A DNA stretch of 64,000 nucleotides, from the NCBI RefSeq assembly GCF_001043025.1, contig NZ_JYLD01000001.1:372001-436000 (forward strand). The letters are read 5' to 3'. This stretch comes from Pseudomonas helleri. GTDB lineage: Bacteria > Pseudomonadota > Gammaproteobacteria > Pseudomonadales > Pseudomonadaceae. This document shows positions 1 through 9,133 of this stretch, piece after piece. The notes under the pieces were generated by a model. It saw only the letters and a program-made list of their open reading frames with translations, had not been told where the DNA came from and did not search any database. Numbering within the stretch: the first letter of the stretch is position 1; each line of letters opens with the position of its first letter. The translations under genes were made by a program, and so were the position numbers.

Positions 1-1223
1 TGCGCCAACTGGCGGTTTTGCGCACACAACGAGGCGGCGACGTACTGGGTGATCATCATTCCCGAGTTGACGCCCGGCTGGCTGACCAAAAACGCCGGCA
101 GGTCGCTGACATGCGGGTTGATCAGACGGTCGAGCCGGCGCTCGGCAATCGAGCCGATTTCGGCCATGGCGATGGCCAGCCCGTCGGCGGCCAGCGCAAC
201 GGACTGCCCGTGCGGGTTGGCCTGGCTGACCACCCGGTAGGCGTCGGGCGTGCCCAGCACCATCGGGTTGTCATTGACCGAGTTGAGCTCGGTCTCGATC
301 TGCACCACCGAGTGATTGAACTGGTCCCGTGCGGCGCCATGCACCTGCGGGATTGAGCGCAGGCTCAGGGCGTCCTGGGTGCGCACGCCTTTGCTGCTGG
401 CGATGACCTCGCTGTCAGCCAGCAAGCGGCGCAAGTGGCGGCCAACCTGCTGCATGCCCGCGTGGGGCTTGAGTGCGAGGATCTCAGGGTCGAAGGCGTC
501 GATCTGGCCGCGCAGCGCTTCAAAACTCATGGCGCCGGTCACATCAGCCCACTGCAACACCTGCGCGGCATCGGCCAGCGCCAGGCAGCTCAGGCCGGTC
601 ATGCACGGTGTGCCATTGACCAGGCACAGGCCGTCTTTGGCGCCCAGTTGCACCGGGCTCAAGCCTTCGGCGGCCAACGCTTGCTGCGCGGGGACGATCT
701 GCCCACGGTAGCTGACATCGCCCACGCCCAGCAGGCCGACGCCGATGTGCGCCATGTGGGTCAAATAGCCGACCGAACCCTGGGACGGTACTTGCGGGGT
801 GATCTGGTGGTTGAGCAGCGCCAGCAGCGCTTCGACCACCTGGCGGTGCAGGCCGGATTTGCCCTGGCTGTATTGAATGACCGCCGCGCAGATGATCGCG
901 CGGGTCTGTTCATTGCTCAGCGCCGGGCCGACGCCGCAGGCATGGCTGAGCAAGGTGTTGCGCGACAGCGCGCTGAGTTGCTCGTGCTGCAACGAAACGT
1001 TGCTCAAACCGCCCAGGCCGGTGTTGATGCCGTAAGCACGTTCGCCGCTCTGGACAATGCGCTGCACGATGGCCTGCGCGTTGTCGATGCGCGCCCAGGC
1101 CTGCGCCGACAGCTCCAGCCGCGCGCCATGCCGGGCAACCGCGACCACGTCTTGCCAGCGCAGGCGGGCGTTGTCGATGATCACCGCAGCGATCACGGGT
1201 GCTTCATTCTGTACGTTACTCAT
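1..1223 (-). CDS. hutH: HutH-like aromatic amino acid lyase paralogue lacking the MIO triad (3' end outside window)
   Basis: A second histidine ammonia-lyase-like protein; 407 codons lie in the window and the C-terminus is cut off. It keeps the family landmarks: YGINTGLG near residue 64, a GSVG turn at residues 149-152, the NDNPMV motif and the PGVNSG motif. Canonical lyases continue GSVG with Ala-Ser-Gly, which cyclises into the electrophilic MIO cofactor. Here GSVG is followed directly by YLTHMAHIG, a gap of exactly three residues relative to the HutH encoded at 3988-5520. I checked the codons base by base (753-779) and the frame is intact, so this is not a frameshift. It lies 17 bases after the transporter ATPase gene in the same direction, so it is probably in the hut operon. 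I recall that P. fluorescens carries two hutH copies and that only one is needed for growth on histidine, which fits. It may be structural, regulatory or inactive; lyase activity looks unlikely. Confidence 0.9.
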   Translation of the reverse strand, partial: MSNVQNEAPVIAAVIIDNARLRWQDVVAVARHGARLELSAQAWARIDNAQAIVQRIVQSGERAYGINTGLGGLSNVSLQHEQLSALSRNTLLSHACGVGPALSNEQTRAIICAAVIQYSQGKSGLHRQVVEALLALLNHQITPQVPSQGSVGYLTHMAHIGVGLLGVGDVSYRGQIVPAQQALAAEGLSPVQLGAKDGLCLVNGTPCMTGLSCLALADAAQVLQWADVTGAMSFEALRGQIDAFDPEILALKPHAGMQQVGRHLRRLLADSEVIASSKGVRTQDALSLRSIPQVHGAARDQFNHSVVQIETELNSVNDNPMVLGTPDAYRVVSQANPHGQSVALAADGLAIAMAEIGSIAERRLDRLINPHVSDLPAFLVSQPGVNSGMMITQYVAASLCAQNRQLA

Positions 1224-1240
1224 CGCTCACCTTTCTAACG

Positions 1241-2071
1241 CTAAACGGCCACGGCACGGCGTTGAACAAAACGGTCCACATAATCATCGGCCGGGGAATG
1301 AAGAATGTCCTTGGGCGTGCCCACCTGAATCAGCCGCCCGTCCTTGAGAATCGCAATCCGGTTGCCGATACGCACCGCTTCATCGAGGTCATGGGTGATG
1401 AACACGATGGTTTTGTGCAGGGTCTTTTGCAGCTCCAGCAGTTGGTCCTGCATTTCGGCGCGGATCAACGGGTCGAGGGCACTGAACGCCTCGTCCATCA
1501 AGATGATGTCGGTGTCGGCGGCCAAGGCCCGGGCCAGCCCCACACGCTGGCGCATGCCGCCCGACAGTTGGTGCGGGTATTTACTTTCGTAGCCCTTGAG
1601 GCCCACGGTATTGATCCAGTGCAAGGCGCGCTCGGCGCACAGGGCTTTGCTTTCGCCGCGCACTTTGAGGCCGTAGGCCACGTTGTCGAGCACGCTCTTG
1701 TGCGGCAATAAACCGAAGCTCTGGAACACCATGCTGATTTTGTGGCGGCGAAATTGGCGCAGGGCTTCCATGTCGTATTGCAGGATGTCCTGGCCGTCCA
1801 CCAGGATTGCCCCGCTGGTGGGGTCGATCAGGCGGTTGAAGTGGCGCACCAAGGTCGATTTGCCCGAGCCCGACAGGCCCATGATGACGAAGATCTCGCC
1901 GGTGCCGATGCTCAGCGACAGGTCATTGACCCCCACCACGCAGCCGGTCTGGGCCAGCACCTGGTCTTTGGTTTTGTGCTGCTGGATCAAGGCCAGCGCT
2001 TCTTTAGAGCGGCTGCCAAAAATCTTGAACACGTTTTTGACTTCAATTTTGGAAGGCGTGGTCATGTTCAT
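1241..2071 (-). CDS. hutV: ABC transporter ATP-binding protein of the hut cluster
   Basis: A 276-residue ATPase of the glycine betaine/proline (ProV/OpuAA) type that powers uptake with the permease encoded just upstream. Walker A is GLSGSGKST near residue 64, the signature is LSGGMRQRV near 168, and Walker B is [12 protein letters not shown]. The protein is shorter than ProV because it has no C-terminal CBS domains. Its start codon overlaps the permease stop codon in an ATGA arrangement, which implies translational coupling. The position inside a histidine utilisation cluster suggests histidine (or a related compound) as substrate, as for HutXWV transporters; this is inference from context, since the ATPase itself does not reveal the ligand. 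Confidence 0.9.
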   Translation of the reverse strand: MNMTTPSKIEVKNVFKIFGSRSKEALALIQQHKTKDQVLAQTGCVVGVNDLSLSIGTGEIFVIMGLSGSGKSTLVRHFNRLIDPTSGAILVDGQDILQYDMEALRQFRRHKISMVFQSFGLLPHKSVLDNVAYGLKVRGESKALCAERALHWINTVGLKGYESKYPHQLSGGMRQRVGLARALAADTDIILMDEAFSALDPLIRAEMQDQLLELQKTLHKTIVFITHDLDEAVRIGNRIAILKDGRLIQVGTPKDILHSPADDYVDRFVQRRAVAV

Positions 2072-2919
2072 TTGCTCATCTCATGCCGTGGGCGGCCATA
2101 CGCCTGGGTAATGCGGTCGATCACCACCGCCAGAATCACGATTGCCAGCCCGGCCTCCAGCCCTTTGCCGACGTTGAGCGTTTGAATGCCCACCAGCACG
2201 TCCTCGCCCAAGCCACGGGCGCCAATCATCGACGCGATGACCACCATCGACAGCGCCATCATCGTGGTCTGATTGATACCGGCCATGATGCTCGGCATGG
2301 CCAGCGGCAGTTGCACGCCGAACAGTTGCTGCCAGCGGTTGGCGCCAAAGGCGTTGATGGCTTCCATGACTTCACCGTCGACCTGGCGAATGCCCAAGTC
2401 GGTCAGGCGAATCAGCGGCGGCGCGGCGTAGATCACAGTGGCGAAAATCGCCGGCACCTTGCCCAGGCCAAACAGCATCAGCACCGGGATCAAATACACG
2501 AAGCTCGGCATGGTCTGCATGATGTCGAGCACCGGCATCAGCACTGCGCGCAAGCGATTGCTGCGCGCCGCCAGAATGCCCAGCGGGATGCCGATCAATA
2601 CCGAAATCAAGGTGGCCACCAGCATCAATGCCAGGGTTTGCATCAGCTTGTCCCACAAGCCCACGGCACCCACCAAAAACAGCAACCCGACAATCACCGC
2701 CGTGGTGGTTGCCTTGCGTGTTGCGTGCCAGGTAATGCCCGCAACGACGGCCAGCACCAGCCACCACGGCGCCATGCGCAGCACGGTTTCGAGGTTGACG
2801 ATGGCCCACAGCAAGGTGTCGGAAATATGCCGGAACACATCGCCATAGTTGGCCACCAGCGCGTCAACCCAGCCGTTGACCCAGTCCGCTACAGAGAATG
2901 TAAAACGTTCGGGAAACAT
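2068..2919 (-). CDS. hutW: ABC transporter permease of the hut cluster
   Basis: A 283-residue inner-membrane permease of the ProW/OpuAB class. Hydrophobic segments start near residues 52, 75, 93, 120 and 215, and a binding-protein-dependent permease loop ([11 protein letters not shown], the EAA motif) lies near residue 188 for docking of the ATPase. It sits between the periplasmic binding protein gene and the ATPase gene and overlaps the latter by four bases. Together the three genes form a complete importer, presumably for histidine or urocanate. Strong by family; the substrate is inferred. Confidence 0.9.
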   Translation of the reverse strand: MFPERFTFSVADWVNGWVDALVANYGDVFRHISDTLLWAIVNLETVLRMAPWWLVLAVVAGITWHATRKATTTAVIVGLLFLVGAVGLWDKLMQTLALMLVATLISVLIGIPLGILAARSNRLRAVLMPVLDIMQTMPSFVYLIPVLMLFGLGKVPAIFATVIYAAPPLIRLTDLGIRQVDGEVMEAINAFGANRWQQLFGVQLPLAMPSIMAGINQTTMMALSMVVIASMIGARGLGEDVLVGIQTLNVGKGLEAGLAIVILAVVIDRITQAYGRPRHEMSK

Positions 2920-2972
2920 AAAGACTCTCGATCAAATGAAAGGGACGTTATCCACAGCTACAGCGTCCGCTC

Positions 2973-3941
2973 TCATAGCGCCGCTTCGATTTTTTTGGCA
3001 GCGTCTTCATCGACCCAGGCGTGCCAGACTTCCGGATGTTCCTTGAGGAACAGCTTGGCCAGTTTTGCCGAGTCGATGCGTTCTTTGCTCATGCGGGCCA
3101 GATTCTGGTTGAGCAGATCAATCGGCAGGTTGACCTTCTCCAGCACCGCGACCAGTTCAGGCGCTTGCTCGCTGAAGGTTTTGGAGACGCCCACCTTGAT
3201 GTCTACGTGCTTGTCGACACCGGGTTTCTCGTCCAGCTTGACCAAGTCAACGCTGCCCAACAGCGGGGTTGGTGACCAGTAGTAAAACAGGATCGGCTCG
3301 CCACGGCGGTAGCTCGACAGCACGGCCGCATCGAGGGCCGGGCCGGTGCCCGGGCGGAAGTTGGTGTAGCTGTTTTCCAGGCCGTAATCCTTGAGCATGG
3401 CGCTGTTGTCCAGCTCACAGGTCCAGCCCGCCGGGCAGTTGTAGAAGCGGCCCTTGGTCGGTTCTTCCTGGTCTTTGAACACCGAGGCGTACTGCGCCAA
3501 ATCAGCGATCGACTTCAAGTTAGGCGCGCTGGCTTTGATCTTGCGGCTCTCATCGCCTTCGATCACGTAGCGCGGCACGTACCAGCCTTCAACGGCGCCC
3601 ACCACCGGAGCGCCGACGCCCACCACTTTGCCGGCCTTCTCGGCCTTGACCCAGACGTTGCTGCGGCCCACCCACTCTTCGGCAAACACTTGAATGTCGT
3701 TGCTGCTCAGGGCGTTTTCCATGGCGATGGAGTTGCCCGGCAAGCTGTCGGTTTTACAGCCGTAGCCTTTTTCCAGCACGAACTGCATCAGGTCGGTGAA
3801 GAGCATGCCGCTCTCCCAGTTGAGCCCGGCAAATTTCACCGGTTTGCCGGATTCACACCAGGTGGCCGCCTGGGCGGTGCCTGCAGCAACCAACACGCTG
3901 AGGGAAAGTAATGGAGTCAGCAGAGTCTTGTAGATTTTCAT
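2973..3941 (-). CDS. hutX: Periplasmic substrate-binding protein of the hut ABC transporter
   Basis: A 322-residue binding protein of the ProX/OpuAC type. It starts with a signal peptide (MKIYKTLLTPLL, cleavage likely after AQA near residue 25), followed by a mature domain rich in Trp and Tyr, as expected of a ligand cage. Two Cys pairs (near residues 29/62 and 168/175) could form disulfides. A ribosome-binding site GGAG lies about ten bases before the ATG. It follows hutH by 46 bases in the same direction and is followed by permease and ATPase genes. Quaternary amine and histidine binders share this fold, so the ligand is inferred from the hut context. Confidence 0.88.
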   Translation of the reverse strand: MKIYKTLLTPLLSLSVLVAAGTAQAATWCESGKPVKFAGLNWESGMLFTDLMQFVLEKGYGCKTDSLPGNSIAMENALSSNDIQVFAEEWVGRSNVWVKAEKAGKVVGVGAPVVGAVEGWYVPRYVIEGDESRKIKASAPNLKSIADLAQYASVFKDQEEPTKGRFYNCPAGWTCELDNSAMLKDYGLENSYTNFRPGTGPALDAAVLSSYRRGEPILFYYWSPTPLLGSVDLVKLDEKPGVDKHVDIKVGVSKTFSEQAPELVAVLEKVNLPIDLLNQNLARMSKERIDSAKLAKLFLKEHPEVWHAWVDEDAAKKIEAAL

Positions 3942-3987
3942 TGTGTGACACTCCTAATCATTAATGGCCAATGGGGGTAATCGACGC

Positions 3988-5520
3988 CTACAAGCTGGGC
4001 AGGGTCTGGCGCACGATCAGTTCATTGAGGCACCGCGACGCCAGTAATTGCTGGGCGGCGTCGATGTCGGGCGCGAAGAAGCGGTCTTTTTCATAAAACG
4101 CCACTTTGCTGCGCAGGGTGGTGCGGGCGATTTCGAGTTTGGGGGAGGTTTTGAGGCCAGTGCGCAGGTCCAGGCCCTGGCAGGCGGCCAGCCATTCCAC
4201 GGCGAGCACGCCGCGAACGTTTTCGGCCATGTCCCACAAGCGCTTACCCGCCGCCGGAGCCATCGATACGTGGTCTTCCTGGTTGGCCGAGGTGGGAATG
4301 CTGTCGACGCTGTGCGGGTGCGCCAGCGCCTTGTTCTCGCTGGCCAATGCGGCCGCGGTCACTTGGGCAATCATGAAGCCCGAATTGACGCCGCCGTTGG
4401 CCACCAGAAACGGTGGCAATTGCGACATGTGTTTGTCCATCATCAACGAGATGCGTCGCTCGCTCAGGGCACCGATTTCAGCAATGGCCAAGGCCATGTT
4501 ATCGGCGGCCATGGCGACCGGCTCGGCGTGGAAGTTGCCGCCAGAGATCACATCGCCCTGTTCGGCAAACACCAGCGGATTATCCGACACAGCGTTGGCT
4601 TCAATGCCCAGCACCTCGGCCGCCTGACGCAACTGTGTCAGGCAGGCGCCCATCACTTGTGGCTGGCAACGCAGGGAATACGGGTCTTGAACCTTGTCGC
4701 AATTTTTGTGCGATTCGGACACTTCGCTGCTCGCCCCCAGCAGGTCGCGGTACAGCGCGGCGGCATCGATTTGCCCACGTTGACCACGCGCGGCATGGAT
4801 GCGCGCATCAAAAGGTGAGCGCGAGCCCAGCACCGCTTCAACCGTGAGGCTGCCGCAGGCGATGGCGGCGGCAAACAGATCTTCGCCTTCAAACAGCCCG
4901 CGCAGGGCAAAGGCTGTCGACACCTGCGTGCCATTGAGCAAGGCCAGGCCTTCTTTGGCCGCCAGCGTCAGAGGCTTAAGACCCGCCTGCTTCAGCGCGG
5001 CACCAGCCTCCAGCCATTCACCGTTGTAACGCGCCTTGCCCTCCCCCAACAGCACCAGCGACATGTGCGCCAACGGCGCCAAATCGCCCGAAGCGCCAAC
5101 CGAGCCCTTGAGCGGAATATGCGGGTACACCTGGGCATTGATCAGCGCGATCAGGGCATCGATCACCACCCGGCGGATCCCCGAAAAGCCACGGCTCAGG
5201 CTGTTGACCTTGAGCACCATGATCAGGCGCACCAGGTCATCGCTGAGCGGCTCACCGACACCCGCAGCATGGGACAGCACCAGGGAACGCTGGAGGTTTT
5301 CCAGGTCTTCGCTGGCAATTTTTGTCGACGCCAGCAAACCAAAACCGGTGTTGATGCCGTAAATGGTGCGGTGCTCGGCAAGGATCTGCTCCACACACGC
5401 CACGCTGGCATCAATCTGCGCGCTAGCGCTGTCGTCCAGGCTGAGGCTTACCGGCTGCTGATAAATGTCACGCAGTTGGGCAAGGCTCAGTTGGCCGGGG
5501 ATCAGGTTTAAACGGTTCAC
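3988..5520 (-). CDS. hutH: Histidine ammonia-lyase (histidase)
   Basis: Catalyses the first step of histidine breakdown, L-histidine to trans-urocanate plus ammonia, in the cytoplasm. The protein is 510 residues from a GTG start, which matches the usual family length. The GTG at 5520 is preceded by AAGGAG seven bases upstream; a longer open frame exists but the added residues ([11 protein letters not shown]) do not resemble the family. The MIO-forming triad Ala143-Ser144-Gly145 is present within GSVGASGDL, and Tyr54 of YGINTGFG is present. It lies downstream of hutU and upstream of the transporter genes. This is the catalytically competent copy, in contrast with the paralogue at the window start. 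Confidence 0.97.
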   Translation of the reverse strand: MNRLNLIPGQLSLAQLRDIYQQPVSLSLDDSASAQIDASVACVEQILAEHRTIYGINTGFGLLASTKIASEDLENLQRSLVLSHAAGVGEPLSDDLVRLIMVLKVNSLSRGFSGIRRVVIDALIALINAQVYPHIPLKGSVGASGDLAPLAHMSLVLLGEGKARYNGEWLEAGAALKQAGLKPLTLAAKEGLALLNGTQVSTAFALRGLFEGEDLFAAAIACGSLTVEAVLGSRSPFDARIHAARGQRGQIDAAALYRDLLGASSEVSESHKNCDKVQDPYSLRCQPQVMGACLTQLRQAAEVLGIEANAVSDNPLVFAEQGDVISGGNFHAEPVAMAADNMALAIAEIGALSERRISLMMDKHMSQLPPFLVANGGVNSGFMIAQVTAAALASENKALAHPHSVDSIPTSANQEDHVSMAPAAGKRLWDMAENVRGVLAVEWLAACQGLDLRTGLKTSPKLEIARTTLRSKVAFYEKDRFFAPDIDAAQQLLASRCLNELIVRQTLPSL

Positions 5521-5580
5521 ATTGATGCTCCTTGGAAAAGGGTCCGGGCCGTTAATCGCTGCGTTGAGTGTATGCACTCC

Positions 5581-5641
5581 GTGGGAGCGGGCTTGCTCGC
5601 GAATGCATCACAACCTGCATCGCGAGCAAGCCCGCTCCCAC
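5581..5641. repeat. REP palindrome pair, family A
   Basis: Two inverted arms beginning GTGGGAGCGGGCTTGCTCGC and ending with the complement, separated by a short loop. It lies between hutU and hutH. The same element recurs at 7619, 10504, 31356 and 35874. In a transcript it would form a long hairpin that may stabilise hutU mRNA relative to the downstream genes. Confidence 0.92.
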
Positions 5642-5663
5642 AAGGGATATGCACCCTCTGGGC

Positions 5664-7361
5664 TTAGCCGTTGACCATCGGCAGATTCAGGCCCTGTTCG
5701 TTGGCGCAGTCGATGGCGATCTGGTAACCCGCATCCGCATGGCGCATCACACCGGTCGCCGGGTCGTTGTGCAGCACACGGGCGATGCGCTCGGCCGCTT
5801 CGTCGGTGCCGTCACACACAATCACCATGCCCGAATGCTGCGAGAAGCCCATGCCAACGCCCCCACCGTGGTGCAGCGATACCCAGGTCGCGCCGCTCGC
5901 GGTGTTGAGCAAAGCGTTGAGCAGTGGCCAGTCAGAGACGGCATCCGAACCGTCCTGCATCGATTCGGTTTCACGGTTCGGGCTGGACACCGAACCTGAG
6001 TCCAGGTGGTCACGACCAATCACGATCGGCGCTTTCAGCTCACCGCTGCGCACCATTTCGTTGAACGCCAGGCCCAATTTGGCGCGCTGACCCAGGCCAA
6101 CCCAGCAAATACGTGCTGGCAAACCCTGGAAGCTGATGCGCTCGCGGGCCATGTCCAGCCAGTTGTGCAGGTGGTCGTCGTCAGGGATCAGCTCTTTGAC
6201 CTTGGCGTCGGTTTTGTAGATGTCTTCTGCATCGCCCGACAGTGCAACCCAACGGAACGGGCCAATGCCACGGCAGAACAGTGGGCGGATGTACGCCGGA
6301 ACAAAACCCGGGAAGTCGAACGCAGCTTCAACGCCCACTTCTTTGGCCATCTGGCGGATGTTGTTGCCGTAGTCGAAGGTCGGAATGCCGGCTTTCTGGA
6401 ACGCCAGCATGGCTTCTACGTGTTCACCCATCGAGGCTTTGGCGGCTTTGACCACGCCCGCCGGATCGGTCACGGCGCGGTCGCGGTACTGCTCCCAGGT
6501 CCAGCCTTTTGGCAGGTAGCCATTGAGCGGGTCGTGGGCGCTGGTCTGGTCGGTGACCATGTCCGGGCGAATGCCACGGCGCACCATTTCTGGCAGCAGT
6601 TCAGCGGCGTTACCGCACAGCGCGATGGAGATCGCCTTGCCTTCGGCGGTGTATTTGGCGATGCGGGCCAGGGCGTCATCCAGGTCAGCGGCTTGTTCGT
6701 CGACGTAGCGCGTGGCCAAGCGGAAGTCGATGCGGCTTTGCTGGCATTCGATGTTCAGTGAGCACGCGCCCGCCAGGGTCGCAGCCAGCGGTTGTGCGCC
6801 GCCCATGCCGCCCAAACCTGCGGTGAGTACCCATTTGCCGACCAGGCTGCCGTTGTAATGCTGGCGACCAGCCTCAACGAAGGTTTCGTAAGTGCCCTGG
6901 ACGATGCCCTGGCTGCCGATGTAGATCCAGCTGCCGGCGGTCATCTGGCCGTACATGGCCAGGCCTTTGGCGTCGAGTTCGTTGAAGTGTTCCCACGTTG
7001 CCCAATGCGGCACCAGGTTGGAGTTGGCGATCAGTACCCGTGGTGCGTTGCTGTGGGTTTTGAACACGCCGACCGGCTTGCCCGATTGCACCAGCAGGGT
7101 TTCGTCGTCGTTGAGGTTGGTCAGGCTTTCGACGATTTTGTCGTAGCACTCCCAGTTACGCGCCGCACGACCAATACCGCCATACACCACCAGCTCGGTC
7201 GGGTTTTCTGCCACCTGTGGATCAAGGTTGTTCATCAGCATCCGCAGGGGTGCTTCAGTCATCCAGCTTTTAGCCGTGAGCTGAGTGCCACGGGCGGCGC
7301 GGATCTCACCTTCGCGGTGACGGTTGAACGCGACAGGCGATTTAGGGGTAGTTGAAGTCAC
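5664..7361 (-). CDS. hutU: Urocanate hydratase (urocanase)
   Basis: Second enzyme of histidine breakdown, converting urocanate to imidazolone propionate with tightly bound NAD+. The protein is 565 residues from a GTG start at 7361, preceded by GAGGAG six bases upstream; a longer frame exists but is not family-like. Landmarks are the nucleotide-binding GLGGMGGAQ near residue 190, the DQTSAHDP motif and the C-terminal [10 protein letters not shown]. It is the first gene of the unit hutU-hutH-hutXWV. A HutC operator and a -24/-12 promoter lie 40-75 bases upstream, so its transcription should be relieved by urocanate and require sigma-54. Confidence 0.97.
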   Translation of the reverse strand: MTSTTPKSPVAFNRHREGEIRAARGTQLTAKSWMTEAPLRMLMNNLDPQVAENPTELVVYGGIGRAARNWECYDKIVESLTNLNDDETLLVQSGKPVGVFKTHSNAPRVLIANSNLVPHWATWEHFNELDAKGLAMYGQMTAGSWIYIGSQGIVQGTYETFVEAGRQHYNGSLVGKWVLTAGLGGMGGAQPLAATLAGACSLNIECQQSRIDFRLATRYVDEQAADLDDALARIAKYTAEGKAISIALCGNAAELLPEMVRRGIRPDMVTDQTSAHDPLNGYLPKGWTWEQYRDRAVTDPAGVVKAAKASMGEHVEAMLAFQKAGIPTFDYGNNIRQMAKEVGVEAAFDFPGFVPAYIRPLFCRGIGPFRWVALSGDAEDIYKTDAKVKELIPDDDHLHNWLDMARERISFQGLPARICWVGLGQRAKLGLAFNEMVRSGELKAPIVIGRDHLDSGSVSSPNRETESMQDGSDAVSDWPLLNALLNTASGATWVSLHHGGGVGMGFSQHSGMVIVCDGTDEAAERIARVLHNDPATGVMRHADAGYQIAIDCANEQGLNLPMVNG

Positions 7362-7400
7362 GGGTAACTCCTCAGTGCTGGGCAGGTGAACACTTATGTA

Positions 7401-7414
7401 CTTGTACATACAAG
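7401..7414. promoter_or_regulatory. HutC operator upstream of hutU
   Basis: CTTGTACATACAAG is a near-perfect dyad with the TGTANNTACA core seen in GntR/HutC operators; its reverse complement is the form I recall for Pseudomonas HutC sites. It lies 40 bases before the hutU GTG and covers the position where transcription from the adjacent -24/-12 promoter should begin, so bound HutC would block initiation until urocanate releases it. Confidence 0.8.
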
Positions 7415-7417
7415 AAT

Positions 7418-7436
7418 ATGCAAGTAAGCGGCCAAC
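7418..7436 (-). promoter_or_regulatory. Sigma-54 (-24/-12) promoter of hutU
   Basis: Read on the minus strand the element is TTGGCCGCTTACTTGCA, with GG and GC separated by exactly ten bases, close to the consensus TGGCACG-N4-TTGC. The predicted start near 7409 falls inside the HutC operator. Sigma-54 control of hut with CbrAB or NtrBC as activator is known in Pseudomonas; I did not identify the activator site here. Confidence 0.7.
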
Positions 7437-7618
7437 GTGACTTTGCTGTCAATTAAAACATCGCGACATGGGTTGAAAGGCCCGAAAACAAGGGCGTTGA
7501 GGCACGCACAAGGTTTGCTTAAACATGCAGGAGGGAGAGTAAGGGGATGTTACTTGAAGGGCGTTTTGCGTCTTTTTGGGGCGTTAGGTAACAAGATGGG
7601 GCGTGGCTTAACTCGACT

Positions 7619-7705
7619 TGTGGGAGCGGGCTTGCTCGCGATGCAAACAACGCCGTGTATCAGGCACATCGCAGTGATGCTATCGCGAGCAAGCCCGCTC
7701 CCACA
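7619..7705. repeat. REP palindrome pair, family A
   Basis: Inverted arms of the TGTGGGAGCGGGCTTGCTCG family with a loop of about 45 bases, lying just beyond the stop of hutD and upstream of the hutU promoter. It may end or stabilise the hutCD transcript. Confidence 0.92.
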
Positions 7706-7708
7706 TTT

Positions 7709-8281
7709 TCAGACCCTATTCAACTCAATCACGCAGCTACGGCCGGTGATGGCGATCTCAAGCAGCTCGCGATTACCGTTCAGTTGCAGGCAATCGTAGC
7801 GGCCAAGTTGTTCGTGACGCGTGTCACCCACGCGTACGTCAACGTGCTCATCAGCAGCAAACACCAGCACGGTCTGCGCCGGGGTGAACAAGCGGCTACC
7901 GCCTTGCAGCCATTGCAGGCGGGCGCTGTAACGCTGCGGGGCGTAGATCAGGTTGAAGTCGCGGATCGGCCCGTCGATCAAGCGGCAACTGACCTCGCTG
8001 TCACCTTTAAAAGCAAAGGCATCGAACGGTAACAACGCCCGGCTCTGCTCGCCGTCCACCTGCAGGTGCATGCCCGCGCCTTGCAGCACGGTGATGACTC
8101 GCTGGTAGCCGTCGAAACGCGAAAAGCCGCCCGACTCGCCAATGTCGGCAATCGACAAGCGCCAGCCGAAGCCATCAAGGCCTTCACCGACATCGCGGGT
8201 GATTTCTTCAGTACTGCCGCCGCCGTTTTTCCACGGCATGCGCGGGTAATCGGCGGCGCGTAAAACGCTGAGTTCACTCAT
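7709..8281 (-). CDS. hutD: HutD family protein
   Basis: A 190-residue cupin-fold protein encoded with hutC in Pseudomonas. The start at 8281 overlaps the hutC stop in an ATGA arrangement. Recognisable family features are the N-terminal MPWKNGGGSTEEI stretch and two beta-rich halves. HutD is reported to bind formylglutamate and limit hut operon activity, acting as a governor; I state this from memory. Nothing here shows an enzymatic site. Translation is coupled to the repressor gene, so the two regulators should be made together. Confidence 0.92.
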   Translation of the reverse strand: MSELSVLRAADYPRMPWKNGGGSTEEITRDVGEGLDGFGWRLSIADIGESGGFSRFDGYQRVITVLQGAGMHLQVDGEQSRALLPFDAFAFKGDSEVSCRLIDGPIRDFNLIYAPQRYSARLQWLQGGSRLFTPAQTVLVFAADEHVDVRVGDTRHEQLGRYDCLQLNGNRELLEIAITGRSCVIELNRV

Positions 8282-9027
8282 TTGCTGAAACGTCCTTCCA
8301 GGCGATGACGGGAACCGGGGTGGATCAGACGAGCGGCAGTCACTGGCTGACGGCCCGACCACGTGCGACGGCGGATCAGCAGGCACGGCTCGCTGGCTTC
8401 AATTTGCAGCAGCTTGCACTCTTTGGGGTCAGCCAAAATCGCTTCGACCACGTGCTCACCTTCGGTCAGCGGTGCGACCTGCGACAGATAGGCGTAAGGC
8501 GTTTGCCGAGTGAAGTCTTGCTTGAGGTAGTCCGGAGCGACGAGCGCGTTGACGAAACGGTCCTCAATTTGCACGGGAATACCGTTTTCGTAATGCACGA
8601 TCAACGAATGAAACACTTTCTGCCCTTCACGCATGTCGAGGACGGCGGCGCGCTCGGAACCGGCCAGTTCTTCGGCCAGGCTGATCACTTTGCAGGTGTG
8701 CTTATGGCCACGGGCGGCGATTTCGTCGGCAATGTTGTTGACTTCAAACAGCGCGGATTGCGTTTTTGGCTCGGCCACGAAGGTGCCAACACCCTGCATG
8801 CGCACCAGCAGGCCGTCTGCGGTCATTTCGCGCAGCGCCCGGTTGATGGTCATGCGGCTGAAGCCCAGTTGGCTGACCAGCTCGCTTTCAGACGGCACGC
8901 GGTAATGCGGCGGCCAGTTACCGCTCTCGATTTGCTGAGTGATCATCTGTTTTACGCGAGCGTAAAGCGGGGCTGGACTGTCGCCCATGTGGGCGGCCAG
9001 CGGGGGCACGACAGGCGGAGTCGACAC
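8278..9027 (-). CDS. hutC: GntR-family repressor of histidine utilisation
   Basis: A 249-residue regulator. The winged helix at about residues 20-85 (LYARVKQMITQQIE...SRMTINRALREM) binds DNA, and the C-terminal UTRA domain (about 105-245) binds urocanate, the inducer. I chose the GTG at 9027 (AAGGA upstream), which gives the usual length; the longer frame adds 27 residues that do not fit the family. It is transcribed away from hutF, and a HutC-type palindrome lies in the space between them, so HutC probably controls its own synthesis and hutF. Confidence 0.95.
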   Translation of the reverse strand: MSTPPVVPPLAAHMGDSPAPLYARVKQMITQQIESGNWPPHYRVPSESELVSQLGFSRMTINRALREMTADGLLVRMQGVGTFVAEPKTQSALFEVNNIADEIAARGHKHTCKVISLAEELAGSERAAVLDMREGQKVFHSLIVHYENGIPVQIEDRFVNALVAPDYLKQDFTRQTPYAYLSQVAPLTEGEHVVEAILADPKECKLLQIEASEPCLLIRRRTWSGRQPVTAARLIHPGSRHRLEGRFSK

Positions 9028-9095
9028 AGGCAATCCTTGTTCATGAGTTAAGGGGCGTAGCTTGCCGGAGTTTACCGGGCAGGCAAACGTCTGTA

Positions 9096-9109
9096 TATGT
9101 ATATACAAA
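9096..9109. promoter_or_regulatory. HutC operator between hutC and hutF
   Basis: Contains the perfect palindrome TGTATATACA at 9098-9107, the same TGTANNTACA core as the site before hutU. It lies 25 bases upstream of the hutF start and 69 bases upstream of the hutC start, a place from which one bound dimer could repress both. Confidence 0.7.
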
Positions 9110-9133
9110 TTTCCACGATGGGGTGCTCAACCG

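Noticed and set aside
1..1223. Frameshift in the HutH paralogue as the cause of the missing triad
   Set aside because: The codons around the loop read in frame on both sides, and only three residues are missing.
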